DNA of 64,000 bases from Amycolatopsis rifamycinica (GTDB lineage: Bacteria > Actinomycetota > Actinomycetes > Mycobacteriales > Pseudonocardiaceae). The translations under genes and the position numbers were made by a program. This document shows positions 46,020-53,671 of this stretch, piece after piece; the stretch's first letter is position 1, and the number at the start of each line of letters is the position of its first letter. The notes beneath the pieces are model-generated. The model had not been told where the DNA came from. It did no database searches and worked only from the letters and a program-made list of their open reading frames with translations. The stretch is taken from contig NZ_JMQI01000079.1 of the NCBI RefSeq assembly GCF_000695625.1, positions 124,001 to 188,000 of the forward strand, read 5' to 3'.

Positions 46020-46997
46020 ATGTACGCGATCACCATCCGTGAACCAGGTGACCCGGACGTTCTCGAGTGGGCGGAGGTCGCGGATCCGCGGCCCGGCCCC
46101 GGCGAAGTGCTGCTGGAGGTGGCGGCGAGCGCGGTGAACCGCGCCGATCTGCTGCAGCGCCAGGGCCACTACCCACCGCCGCCCGGGGCGAGCGAAACCC
46201 TTGGTCTCGAATGCTCCGGCACGATCGCGGAACTCGGCGAAGGCGTGGAGGGCTGGAACGTCGGCGACGAGGTCTGCGCTCTGCTGGCCGGCGGCGGTTA
46301 CGCGGAGAAGGCCGTCGTCCCGGCGGGCCAGCTGCTGCCGGTGCCGGGCGAGATCGACCTGCTCACCGCGGCGGCGCTGCCCGAGGTGGCCTGCACGGTG
46401 TGGGCGAACGTCGTGATGCACGCGAAGCTCACCGAAGGCGAAGTGCTGCTGGTGCACGGCGGGGCCGGCGGCATCGGCACGCACGCCATCCAGGTCGGCA
46501 AGGCGCTGGGCGCCACCGTCGCCGTCACCGCGGGCTCACCGGACCGGCTCGAAAGCTGCCGCCAGCTCGGCGCCGACATCACGATCAACTACAAGCAGGA
46601 CGACTTCGTCGAGGTGCTCCGCGCGGAGACCGGCGGCGCGGACGTCATCCTCGACAACATGGGCGCGTCCTACCTGGGCCGCAACGTCGACGCGCTGCGG
46701 CAGGACGGCCGGCTGGTGATCATCGGCATGCAGGGCGGGGTCAAGGGCGAGCTGAACGTCGGCACGCTGCTCGGCAAGCGGGCTTCGGTGTTCGCCGCGG
46801 GGCTGCGGTTCCGGCCGCTGGACCAGAAGGCGGAGATCGTCGCCGACGTCCGCGAGCGGCTGTGGCCGCTGGTCGCGGAGGGGCTGGTCAAGCCGATCGT
46901 CGGCCAGGTCGTGCCGATGGCCGAGGCGCCGGCCGCGCACCGCGTCCTGGAAGAGGGCAGCGTGTTCGGCAAGGTCCTGCTGGCCGCGAAGTCTTAA
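46020..46997 (+). CDS. NAD(P)H:quinone oxidoreductase, zinc-less MDR (PIG3-like)
   Basis: 325 residues from ATG 46020. GroES-like N-terminal half (AVNRADLLQRQGHYPPPPGASETLGLECSG) and Rossmann half with VHGGAGGIGTHAIQVGKALGA. No zinc-binding Cys set, as in quinone oxidoreductases. In M. tuberculosis an oxidoreductase (Rv3777) lies next to a convergent class V aminotransferase-like gene (Rv3778c); the same pair occurs here, overlapping by four bases. Confidence 0.9.
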   Translation: MYAITIREPGDPDVLEWAEVADPRPGPGEVLLEVAASAVNRADLLQRQGHYPPPPGASETLGLECSGTIAELGEGVEGWNVGDEVCALLAGGGYAEKAVVPAGQLLPVPGEIDLLTAAALPEVACTVWANVVMHAKLTEGEVLLVHGGAGGIGTHAIQVGKALGATVAVTAGSPDRLESCRQLGADITINYKQDDFVEVLRAETGGADVILDNMGASYLGRNVDALRQDGRLVIIGMQGGVKGELNVGTLLGKRASVFAAGLRFRPLDQKAEIVADVRERLWPLVAEGLVKPIVGQVVPMAEAPAAHRVLEEGSVFGKVLLAAKS

Positions 46998-48193
46998 CGC
47001 AGTTCCTCGAGCACCCGCACGAGCTGGTTGATCTCGAAGACGTTGGAGTAGTGGGCGAGCCCGATCCGCACGGCACCGCCCACTTCTCCGACGCCGAGTG
47101 ACGCGAAGACGCCGCTCGTGCCGTCGTCGGCGAAAGCGCACAAGCCCTGCTTCGCCAGGTACTCGGCGACCTCGGGCGACTTCTTGCCGGCCACGGCGAA
47201 GGCGAGCGCGGGAATCCGGCGCATGGCGCTGCCGATGACCATGATGTGCCGCAGCGACAGCAGTTCCGTGGACAGCTGCTGGAGCAGCCCGGCGTGGTAG
47301 GACTTCGCCGAGCCGAGCGAGGTGACCAGGCGCTCGCGGCGCGATCCGGTGGCGGCGTCGTCGAGGCCCGAGAGGTAGTCGATCGACGCGATCAGCCCGG
47401 CCAGCAGCGGGTAGGCGTGCGGGCCGAGCTCCAGGCGGGCGGCGCCGCGGGCCATCGGGTCGAGCGAGGCCGACGGGATCCGCTCGATGAGCTCGGGGTC
47501 GCGGAAGACGAGGGCGCCCACCGAGGGGCCGCCCCAGGCCTGCGCGGAGACGACCATGACGTCGGCGCCCAGCGCGTTGATGTCGAGCGGCAGGAAGGGC
47601 GCGGCGTAGGTGGCGTCGACGACGACGAGCGCGCCGACCCGCTTGGCGAACTCGATGATGGTCGGCACGTCGGGCCGGGTGCCGACGGACCCGGACGCGA
47701 GCGTGACGGCGACGGCCTTGGTGCGCGCCGACACGAGCTGCTCGTACTGCCACGCGGGCAGCTCGCAGGTCTCGATGTCGATCTCGCCCCACCGCACGAC
47801 GGCACCGACGCGCTTGGCGGCGCGCTGCCACGGCGCCAGGTTCGCTTGTTCGTCGAGCCGGGACACGACGACTTCGTCGCCGATGGTCCAGCGCTCGGCG
47901 AGCGCGTCGACGAGCCGGCGCAGCATGACCGGCGCGCTCGGCCCGAGCACGACGGCAGCCGGGTCGGCCCCGACCAGGTCGGCCACGGCCCGGCGGGCCG
48001 CGGTCACGATGCTTTCCGCGCGTTGTGAGGCCGGAAACGCTCCGCCCGGCCCGGACACCGGGGCGCGCATCGCCGTGGAAACGGCCGAAGCGACCTGTTC
48101 CGGGACCAGCATTCCGGCGGCGCCGTCGAAGTGAATCCAGCCGTCACCCAGCGCGGGAAAGAGCCCACGGATACGAGCGACGTCGAACGCCAT
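46994..48193 (-). CDS. Cysteine desulfurase-like (class V) protein lacking the PLP lysine
   Basis: 399 residues from ATG 48193 with the fold of class V aminotransferases (FPALGDGWIHFDGAAGMLVPEQV ... VALVVVDATYAAPF ... ARLELGPHAYPLLAG, in parts). Two catalytic positions are altered: the segment that should hold the Schiff-base lysine reads VVSAQAWGGPSVGALVF, with Ala where the family has Lys, and the substrate-His segment reads LDEQANLAPW with Gln. The pyridine-binding Asp in VVDATYAAP and the phosphate-binding loop remain. It may bind PLP non-covalently or have become a structural or regulatory protein. Convergent with the oxidoreductase (overlap 4 bp). Corresponds by context to Rv3778c. Confidence 0.8.
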   Translation of the reverse strand: MAFDVARIRGLFPALGDGWIHFDGAAGMLVPEQVASAVSTAMRAPVSGPGGAFPASQRAESIVTAARRAVADLVGADPAAVVLGPSAPVMLRRLVDALAERWTIGDEVVVSRLDEQANLAPWQRAAKRVGAVVRWGEIDIETCELPAWQYEQLVSARTKAVAVTLASGSVGTRPDVPTIIEFAKRVGALVVVDATYAAPFLPLDINALGADVMVVSAQAWGGPSVGALVFRDPELIERIPSASLDPMARGAARLELGPHAYPLLAGLIASIDYLSGLDDAATGSRRERLVTSLGSAKSYHAGLLQQLSTELLSLRHIMVIGSAMRRIPALAFAVAGKKSPEVAEYLAKQGLCAFADDGTSGVFASLGVGEVGGAVRIGLAHYSNVFEINQLVRVLEELR

Positions 48194-48336
48194 GGGGACA
48201 CCGTACGGACGTGCGGTTTCGCCGTGCGTCCGGGGTTGGGTGGAGAGCCACCGGGAACCCCCGGAGCCGCTACGCTCGGAGACGGACACCCCGTGGGTGT
48301 CGCGGAGCGTGTCGAACGCAAGCCAGGATGGAGCAC

Positions 48337-48909
48337 ATGACCGAGCCGAACTTCACAGCGGGTGACCCGGGCCAGGAATCTTCACCCCACGTGGTGGTCG
48401 TCGGACCGGACGGCACGCCGGTGGGAGCCACCAAGCTGCCCTCCGCCGACGCCGGCGCCGAGCACCCCGAGTCGGTGGGCGACCTCGTCGAAGAGCCGGC
48501 GAAGGTGATGCGCATCGGCACGATGATCAAGCAGCTCCTGGAGGAGGTCCGGGCGGCCCCGCTGGACGACGCGTCCCGCACCCGGGTGCGCGAGATCCAC
48601 CAGACGTCGATCCGCGAGCTGGAGAAGGCGCTGGCCCCGGAGCTCCAGGACGAGCTGGAGCGGCTGGTGCGCCCGTTCACGGACGACTCGACGCCGTCGG
48701 ACGCCGAGCTGCGGATCGCCCAGGCCCAGCTGGTGGGCTGGCTCGAGGGCCTGTTCAGCGGAATCCAGACGGCGCTGTTCGCCCAGCAGATGGCGGCCCG
48801 CGTCCAGCTGGAGCAGATGCGGCGGGGGCTGCCGGTGGGCCCGTCCGGCGTGGCCGGGCACGGGCACGAGCCGGGGCCGGGCATTTCGGGGACGGGCCAG
48901 TACCTCTGA
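48337..48909 (+). CDS. bpa: Bacterial proteasome activator Bpa
   Basis: 190 residues from ATG 48337 (48328 is an alternative). The core EEPAKVMRIGTMIKQLLEEVRAAPLDDASRTRVREIHQTSIRELEKALAPELQDEL (in parts) is the four-helix Bpa/PafE fold, and the protein ends in GQYL, the C-terminal motif by which the dodecameric ring docks on and opens the 20S proteasome. It lets the proteasome degrade unfolded substrates without ATP. Corresponds to Rv3780. Its end is separated from the convergent GT87-like gene by a hairpin. Confidence 0.92.
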   Translation: MTEPNFTAGDPGQESSPHVVVVGPDGTPVGATKLPSADAGAEHPESVGDLVEEPAKVMRIGTMIKQLLEEVRAAPLDDASRTRVREIHQTSIRELEKALAPELQDELERLVRPFTDDSTPSDAELRIAQAQLVGWLEGLFSGIQTALFAQQMAARVQLEQMRRGLPVGPSGVAGHGHEPGPGISGTGQYL

Positions 48910-48914
48910 CGGCC

Positions 48915-48950
48915 AGGTTGTCCACAGACCGGGGGGCCTGTGGACAACCT
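48915..48950. terminator. Bidirectional hairpin terminator containing DnaA-box sequences
   Basis: 13-bp perfect stem (48915-48927 with 48938-48950) with a 10-base loop, between convergent bpa and the GT87-like gene. Each arm contains TTGTCCACA. Confidence 0.8.
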
Positions 48951-48960
48951 CTGTGGACAA
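48918..48960. promoter_or_regulatory. Cluster of three DnaA-box consensus sequences
   Basis: TTGTCCACA at 48918-48926, and its complement at 48939-48947 and 48952-48960. This is the Streptomyces DnaA-box consensus. Two of the three are the arms of the terminator hairpin, so coincidence is possible; no dnaA, dnaN or AT-rich region is nearby. Confidence 0.4.
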
Positions 48961-48961
48961 C

Positions 48962-50596
48962 TCAGCGCCGAGGACAGACGATCAGCTCGCCCGCCGTCAG
49001 GGCACGTTCGCAGTCGAAGCGGCTGTGCACGCCGGCGGCGACGTCGGCCGGCAGGCGGTCCAGTGCCAGCCAGGACGGCTGCACTACCAGGTACCCGGCG
49101 TCGGTGCGCTCGAGGCAGTCCAGGTTCTCCCGGTAGCTCGCCAGCCCGCGCACGGCCGGGAGGTACGTGCCGCGCTGCACGAACACCGGCGCCGGGTACC
49201 GGCAGGCGGCCGGGTTGCCGAAGAAGTACGCCATGTCGCCGAACGCCAGGAACACCACGGGCGTGTCCGCGCCGATCCGGTCCCGGACCGGCGCGATGAG
49301 ACGCTCGTCGAGGTGGGCCGCCGCGACCCGCTCGGAGTTCGTGTAGTCGGGGTGGATCGCGTCGAACGAGTAGGGCGCGCTCGGCCACACCGGCACCGCC
49401 AACAGCGCCGACGCGCCGAGCACCGCCGCCACCGGCCACGTCCGGCCGCGGTCCTTGAGCGCAAGCAGCACGCTCGCGACGACCAGCACCACCAGCGCCG
49501 CGTAGACGGGCGTCCCGTGCGCCAGCCGCCACTCCGTTGTCGCCGCCGAGACGAGCGGCATCCCGATGCCGAGGGCGATCGCCGGCAGCACCAGCGCCCG
49601 GGACGGACCGCCGTGCTCGGCCGACCAGCGCACCACGGCGAGCGCGGCGAGCGCCGCGGCGAACGGCACCAGCGCCGCCAGGTGGTACTGGAACCACTGC
49701 CCCTGCACCACGACGGCCGCGAGCACGACGAGCACCGCGGCCGCGGGCAGCAGCAGCCACGCCAGGCGGGCCCGCCGTCCCTCCGCGAGCCGAGCCAGCA
49801 CGGCGACGCTCACCGGGAGCAGGGCCACCGCCGGGACCACCAGCGCCTCGTTCAGCAGGGTCCCGGCGAGCGCCTGCGCGTCGCTCAGCGCCCAGCCGCG
49901 GCTGAGCGGGCTTCCGCCGTTGAGGAAGGACAGCTCGCCGAGCCACCGCCACTCCCGCGGCTCGATCAGCACCGACAACCCGAACAGGCCGAGGCAGACC
50001 AGCACGCCGAGCACGCCGGTGAGCACCGCGCGGCGCCGGTCGAGGACGGCGACCACACCCAGCGCGACCACGGCGGTCGGCGCCGTCGTGTACTTGACCA
50101 GCACCGCGAGCGCCAGGAGCAGCCCACCGGCAAGGGCGGCGGGCACCAGCCGGGAGATCCGCAACGCGGCTCCCGCACCGCCGGCCGCGAACACCGCGGC
50201 CAGCCACTCCGGCTGCAGGAAGTCCCAGTTCGGCGCCAGGGCCAGCGCGACACCCGTGGCCGCGGCCACCGCGGTCGCCTCGCCGGCCGGGCGGTACCGC
50301 CGCAGACCCGCGCGCAGCAGCAGCGCCACCAGCAGGACGACCACCAGCGCCAGGACCCGCACGACGGCCTCCCGGACCGGCACGGGCAGGGTGCTCCCGG
50401 CGTCGCCGGCCGCCAGCACCAGCCGGTAGGCCAGCGGCCGGTGGACGAAGACCTCGGACGGCGAGAACCCCGCGCGACCCGCCGTGCGGAGCGTGCCGAG
50501 AACGAACCGGACGTCGTGGTTGAGACCGGTCCAGGCGATCGTCAGGGCCAGCGGGGCCAGGAGCAGCAGCCACCCCGGACGGACCCGCCGGAACAC
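48962..50596 (-). CDS. Polytopic glycosyltransferase-like membrane protein (GT87/DUF2029-like)
   Basis: 544 residues from GTG 50596 (start uncertain, as the upstream frame overlaps the coiled-coil gene). About ten or eleven transmembrane segments with short loops, and a large C-terminal extracellular domain (about 420-540). VFVHRPLAYRLVLA in the first outer loop and the membrane layout resemble GT-C type polyprenyl-phosphate-sugar glycosyltransferases. The position beside bpa recalls Rv3779, an arabinogalactan galactosamine transferase in M. tuberculosis, but orientation and length differ. Last gene of a three-gene set with the coiled-coil and GT29-like genes, so it may act in the same glycan pathway. 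Confidence 0.72.
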   Translation of the reverse strand: MFRRVRPGWLLLLAPLALTIAWTGLNHDVRFVLGTLRTAGRAGFSPSEVFVHRPLAYRLVLAAGDAGSTLPVPVREAVVRVLALVVVLLVALLLRAGLRRYRPAGEATAVAAATGVALALAPNWDFLQPEWLAAVFAAGGAGAALRISRLVPAALAGGLLLALAVLVKYTTAPTAVVALGVVAVLDRRRAVLTGVLGVLVCLGLFGLSVLIEPREWRWLGELSFLNGGSPLSRGWALSDAQALAGTLLNEALVVPAVALLPVSVAVLARLAEGRRARLAWLLLPAAAVLVVLAAVVVQGQWFQYHLAALVPFAAALAALAVVRWSAEHGGPSRALVLPAIALGIGMPLVSAATTEWRLAHGTPVYAALVVLVVASVLLALKDRGRTWPVAAVLGASALLAVPVWPSAPYSFDAIHPDYTNSERVAAAHLDERLIAPVRDRIGADTPVVFLAFGDMAYFFGNPAACRYPAPVFVQRGTYLPAVRGLASYRENLDCLERTDAGYLVVQPSWLALDRLPADVAAGVHSRFDCERALTAGELIVCPRR

Positions 50597-50622
50597 GGCG
50601 GGTCTCGCGGTGTCGACGAGGC

Positions 50623-51078
50623 TCAGCCGGCCACCTCGCGGTTTTCCGCGACGTGCTCTTCCAGGCGGGCCAAGCGCTCTTCGTACTTGGAGATCGCGGC
50701 CAGCCGCGCGCGGATGCGGGCGTGCTCGGCGCGGACCTCTTCGGCCTCGTCCGGCGCGTACTCGAGCCGCCCCGGGGACGGGGCGGCCGAGCCCGGCCGT
50801 TCGAAGGCGGCGATGCGCGTTTCCAGGGCCGCGAGGTGCGGCGCCAGGCGGCGCTGCTCGTCGTAGAGCCACTTCACGTGGCCGTCGAGTTCCTTCGTGG
50901 CTCGCTCGACGTCCCGGCGCAGCTCGGCGATGTCCGCGTGCAGCCGGTCGAGTTCGGGCTGCATCCGGTCGGTGGCGATCTGCTCGATCCGCGGCCGCAG
51001 CCGCGCCATCACCGGTCGCCAGGCCACGCCGGCGAGCGCCTTCGCCCGGGGAACCACCACTCCGCGAATGTCACTCAC
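50623..51078 (-). CDS. Coiled-coil protein of the sialylation cassette
   Basis: 151 residues from GTG 51078. Central long heptad-like region (IEQIATDRMQPELDRLHADIAELRRDVERATKELDGHVKWLYDEQRRLAPHLAALETRIAAFE, in parts) and a second helix near the C terminus (IRARLAAISKYEERLARLEEHVAEN). No catalytic motif. The GTG overlaps the stop of the GT29-like gene by four bases, so it is translationally coupled to a glycosyltransferase. Unknown function; a scaffold or length ruler for the enzyme is a possibility. Confidence 0.75.
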   Translation of the reverse strand: MSDIRGVVVPRAKALAGVAWRPVMARLRPRIEQIATDRMQPELDRLHADIAELRRDVERATKELDGHVKWLYDEQRRLAPHLAALETRIAAFERPGSAAPSPGRLEYAPDEAEEVRAEHARIRARLAAISKYEERLARLEEHVAENREVAG

Positions 51079-51767
51079 TGTATGATCTCGATCCTTCCGG
51101 AGTCTCGCCAAGTGCTCAGCAGCTTCGATTCCGCGTGCAGCCGGTGTTCCGCCGTCACCCCGACCTTGTCGCCCCATGCGTGCTCGAAGTCGGTCTGGTC
51201 CGGCCGTTCGACGATCGACACGCCGGTGAGGCGCACCAGCGCCTCCGGGAACAGCTGCCGGCACAGGTACGTCACCAGGGTGCCGGTCGTGGCCCAGACG
51301 TGCTCGTCCGCCGAAAGCCCCAGGAGCTTCGACAGCGGCAGCACGTACTCCCGGTTCGAAATCGGCACGAACCCCAGGTCGGCGGGCCACCAGTCGGGCA
51401 GCGTCTCGGGTTCCCAGAACAGCCGGCCCGGCTCGGCGAGCAGGTAGAGGCGGGAGGTGTAGTCGGCGAACGTGTACGGCGAAACCATGACCCCGCGGTG
51501 GATCACCACGACGTCGGTGCGGCGGCCGTAGGCGGGCTCGGCGTCCGGCTCGTCCAGCGCGAAGGTCGTCATGCGGAAGACGAGGTCGCTGCCGTCGATC
51601 AGCGCGGCGCGCTCGGCGTCGGGGGCCATCGGCGCGTTCCCGACCACCGCGATCGTCTCGACCCGCTGACCGCGGGCGTAGGCGGTGAGGAGGTCACGGA
51701 GCATACGGCCGGTGTCACCTTCGTCGAGCCGCTCGGACGCTTCGCCCGCGAACTGAGTCCGATTCAT
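51075..51767 (-). CDS. GT29/sialyltransferase-like protein
   Basis: 230 residues, no signal peptide. It has the pattern of the eukaryotic-type sialyltransferase fold: an L-motif-like stretch AVVGNAPMAPDAERAALIDGSDLVFRM (in parts: AVVGNAP, IDGSDLVFRM), an S-motif-like ATTGTLVTYLCRQLFPEALVRLTGVS and a terminal H-x-x-x-E-like VS motif in EHRLHAESKLL. This is my own comparison, not a database result. The neighbours neuA, neuC and neuB make the predicted donor CMP-sialic acid, which supports the reading. First gene of the three-gene set with the coiled-coil and GT87-like genes; starts 103 bp from the divergent neuA. Confidence 0.65.
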   Translation of the reverse strand: MNRTQFAGEASERLDEGDTGRMLRDLLTAYARGQRVETIAVVGNAPMAPDAERAALIDGSDLVFRMTTFALDEPDAEPAYGRRTDVVVIHRGVMVSPYTFADYTSRLYLLAEPGRLFWEPETLPDWWPADLGFVPISNREYVLPLSKLLGLSADEHVWATTGTLVTYLCRQLFPEALVRLTGVSIVERPDQTDFEHAWGDKVGVTAEHRLHAESKLLSTWRDSGRIEIIQ

Positions 51768-51869
51768 CGCTCCCCCATGGCAACGGTGTCCGGGGCCGCC
51801 GTCAGCGGGCAGCCGAGCAGACGGACAATAGCCGACAGACCACCGTCGTTACCCGGAAGGGGTCCTGTC

Positions 51870-52544
51870 GTGACCGCGCTGGCCATCGTCCCGGCGAGAG
51901 GTGGCTCCGTCGGGCTGCCGGGCAAGAACCTAGCGCCCTTCCGGGGCCGTCCGCTGGTCGCGCACACCGTGTACACCGCCGTCGCGGCCGGCATCGCCGA
52001 CGTCGTCGTCACCACCGACGACGCCGACATCGCCGCCGCGGCCGAGGCCGAAGGAGCCCGAACCGTCGCCCGGCCCGCCCACCTCGCGGACGCGACGAGC
52101 CGGACCCTGCCCGCGGTCACGCACGCGATCGACACGCTCGGCGTCCCCGATTCGACGCTCGTCCTGCTGCTCCAGCCCACTTCGCCGCTGCGGACGGCCG
52201 AGGACATCGCCGAGTGCCTCGACATCCACGCGGACCGGCCCACCGGCTCGGTGGTGCAGATGTGCCGCTCGACCGACCACCACCCGCTGAAGGTGTGCCT
52301 GGAGACGCCGGACGGCGGCATCGCCCCGGTCCGGGACTGGGCCGACCTCGAAGCGCCCCGGCAGACGCTGCCCGTCGTGCTGCGGCCCACCGGCGGCATC
52401 TACCTCGTCCGGGCCGGCGACCTGCGCCGGCACGAGCGGTTCTTCATCCCCGAGGTGCGGCCCCAGTTCGTGCCGGTCGAGCGGGCGATCGACATCGACT
52501 CCGCCGCGGACCTCGTCCTGGCCGAGCAGCACGCGGCCGGCTAA
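51870..52544 (+). CDS. neuA: CMP-N-acetylneuraminate synthetase (NeuA)
   Basis: 224 residues from GTG 51870, with GGAAGGGG 7 bases upstream. It activates sialic acid with CTP. N-terminal nucleotide-binding motif VPARGGSVGLPGKN, then LLQPTSPLRTAEDI, a STDHHPLKVCLE segment, DLEAPRQTLPVVLRPTGGIYLV, and IDIDSAADL with the metal-binding Asp. These match meningococcal NeuA closely in my memory. The first Lys of the usual ARxxSKG-x-P motif is Val here; the second Lys is kept. Divergent from the GT29-like gene and convergent with neuC, overlapping its end by four bases. Confidence 0.88.
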   Translation: MTALAIVPARGGSVGLPGKNLAPFRGRPLVAHTVYTAVAAGIADVVVTTDDADIAAAAEAEGARTVARPAHLADATSRTLPAVTHAIDTLGVPDSTLVLLLQPTSPLRTAEDIAECLDIHADRPTGSVVQMCRSTDHHPLKVCLETPDGGIAPVRDWADLEAPRQTLPVVLRPTGGIYLVRAGDLRRHERFFIPEVRPQFVPVERAIDIDSAADLVLAEQHAAG

Positions 52545-53671
52545 CGGTCCACGAAGGCCTTGTACAGCGAAGGCCGCCAGATCTCCTCGCCCTCGAGCAG
52601 GTCGATGATCCGGCGGTGCGCGCCCGGCTCGCCGAACTCGGTGTGCGGCTCGCACCGGCCCATCGCGCGGGCCTTGCCGATCCCGGCCGTGACGGCTTCC
52701 GCGGTCGGATCGACCGACAGCACGCTGGGCGCCATCGCCCGGTTGCGCTGCCGGGTGCCGACGGTGACCGAGGGGGTGCCCAGCACGGGCGCCTCCCGCA
52801 CGCCGGCGCTCGAGTTGCCCAGCACGACGGCCGCGTTCTTCATCAACGTGACGAAGTACTCGAACCGCATCGACGGCAGGCGGACGAACCGGGGACCTTC
52901 GAGCCGGTCGAGTTCGCTCCGGATCTCGCGGCAGCCTTCGTCGTTGTTCGGGTCGATGACGACCCAGTTGCCTTCGGTGAGCACGGCGTCGACGACGGCC
53001 GCCGCGTTGCGCCGGTTCTGGTCGCGCTCGGTCGTCACCGGGTGCAGGGCGAGCAGGCCGTAGTCGGTGAACGGGATCTCGTAGTGCCGGCGGACCTCGT
53101 CGAGGTCGGGCAGCCGCGCCGACGTCAGGACGTCGACCTCGGGACTGCCGACGACGAAGATCCGGTCCTCCTCCTCGCCGAGCTGCAGCAGCCGGCGCCG
53201 GGCCGTCTCGTTGGCGACCAGGTGCACGTGGGCGTGCTTCGACAGTGAGTGCCGGATCACGTCGTCGATCGTGCCGCTGACCTCACCGCCTTCGATGTGC
53301 ACGACCCGCACGTTCGCCAGCGACCCGACGATCGCGCCGGCGAGGGCCTCGACCCGGTCGCCGTGCACGACGATCGCCGCCGGCTGCTCCTCGTGCACCA
53401 GCCGGGCCAGCGCCTGGACGGTGTTGGCCAGCACGAGCGCCATCGGCTCGTCTTCGATCTGGTTCGGGATCAGGTGCAGCCGTTCCAGCCCGGCCAGCTC
53501 GATCTCCCGCACGGTGTAGCCGTAGCTCCGGAGCATGTGCATGCCGGTGACCACGATGCGGGCGGACAGCACCGAGCTCTTCTGCACGGCGAGCATGACG
53601 TCCCGGAGCTTCCCGAAGTCGGCGCGGGTCCCGGTGAGGAACAGGACCTCACGCCGCCCGGTCTCAGCCAA
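52541..53671 (-). CDS. neuC: UDP-GlcNAc 2-epimerase, hydrolysing (NeuC)
   Basis: 376 residues, typical length. Converts UDP-GlcNAc to ManNAc with loss of UDP, the entry step of bacterial sialic-acid synthesis. Motifs close to meningococcal SiaA/NeuC: FLTGTRADFGKL, IVVTGMHML, VVHGDRVEALAGAIVGSL, HIEGGEVSGTIDDVIRHSLSK (in parts), GNSSAGVREAP and VGTRQRNR. Its start overlaps the end of neuB by eight bases, so the two are co-translated. The presence of this enzyme favours a Neu5Ac-type product; a legionaminic acid pathway would need further modifying enzymes not present here. Confidence 0.93.
   Translation of the reverse strand: MAETGRREVLFLTGTRADFGKLRDVMLAVQKSSVLSARIVVTGMHMLRSYGYTVREIELAGLERLHLIPNQIEDEPMALVLANTVQALARLVHEEQPAAIVVHGDRVEALAGAIVGSLANVRVVHIEGGEVSGTIDDVIRHSLSKHAHVHLVANETARRRLLQLGEEEDRIFVVGSPEVDVLTSARLPDLDEVRRHYEIPFTDYGLLALHPVTTERDQNRRNAAAVVDAVLTEGNWVVIDPNNDEGCREIRSELDRLEGPRFVRLPSMRFEYFVTLMKNAAVVLGNSSAGVREAPVLGTPSVTVGTRQRNRAMAPSVLSVDPTAEAVTAGIGKARAMGRCEPHTEFGEPGAHRRIIDLLEGEEIWRPSLYKAFVDR

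Noticed and set aside
46020..48909. neuBC cassette as part of a capsule locus
   Set aside because: No capsule-specific export gene is present; the nearest exporter is the galactan-type wzm/wzt.
48918..48960. Replication origin
   Set aside because: Only three boxes, no dnaA/dnaN/parAB genes, no AT-rich unwinding region.
50597..50872. Long upstream extension of the GT87-like gene
   Set aside because: It would overlap the coiled-coil gene fully; the composition of the extension is Arg/Gly-rich shadow sequence.
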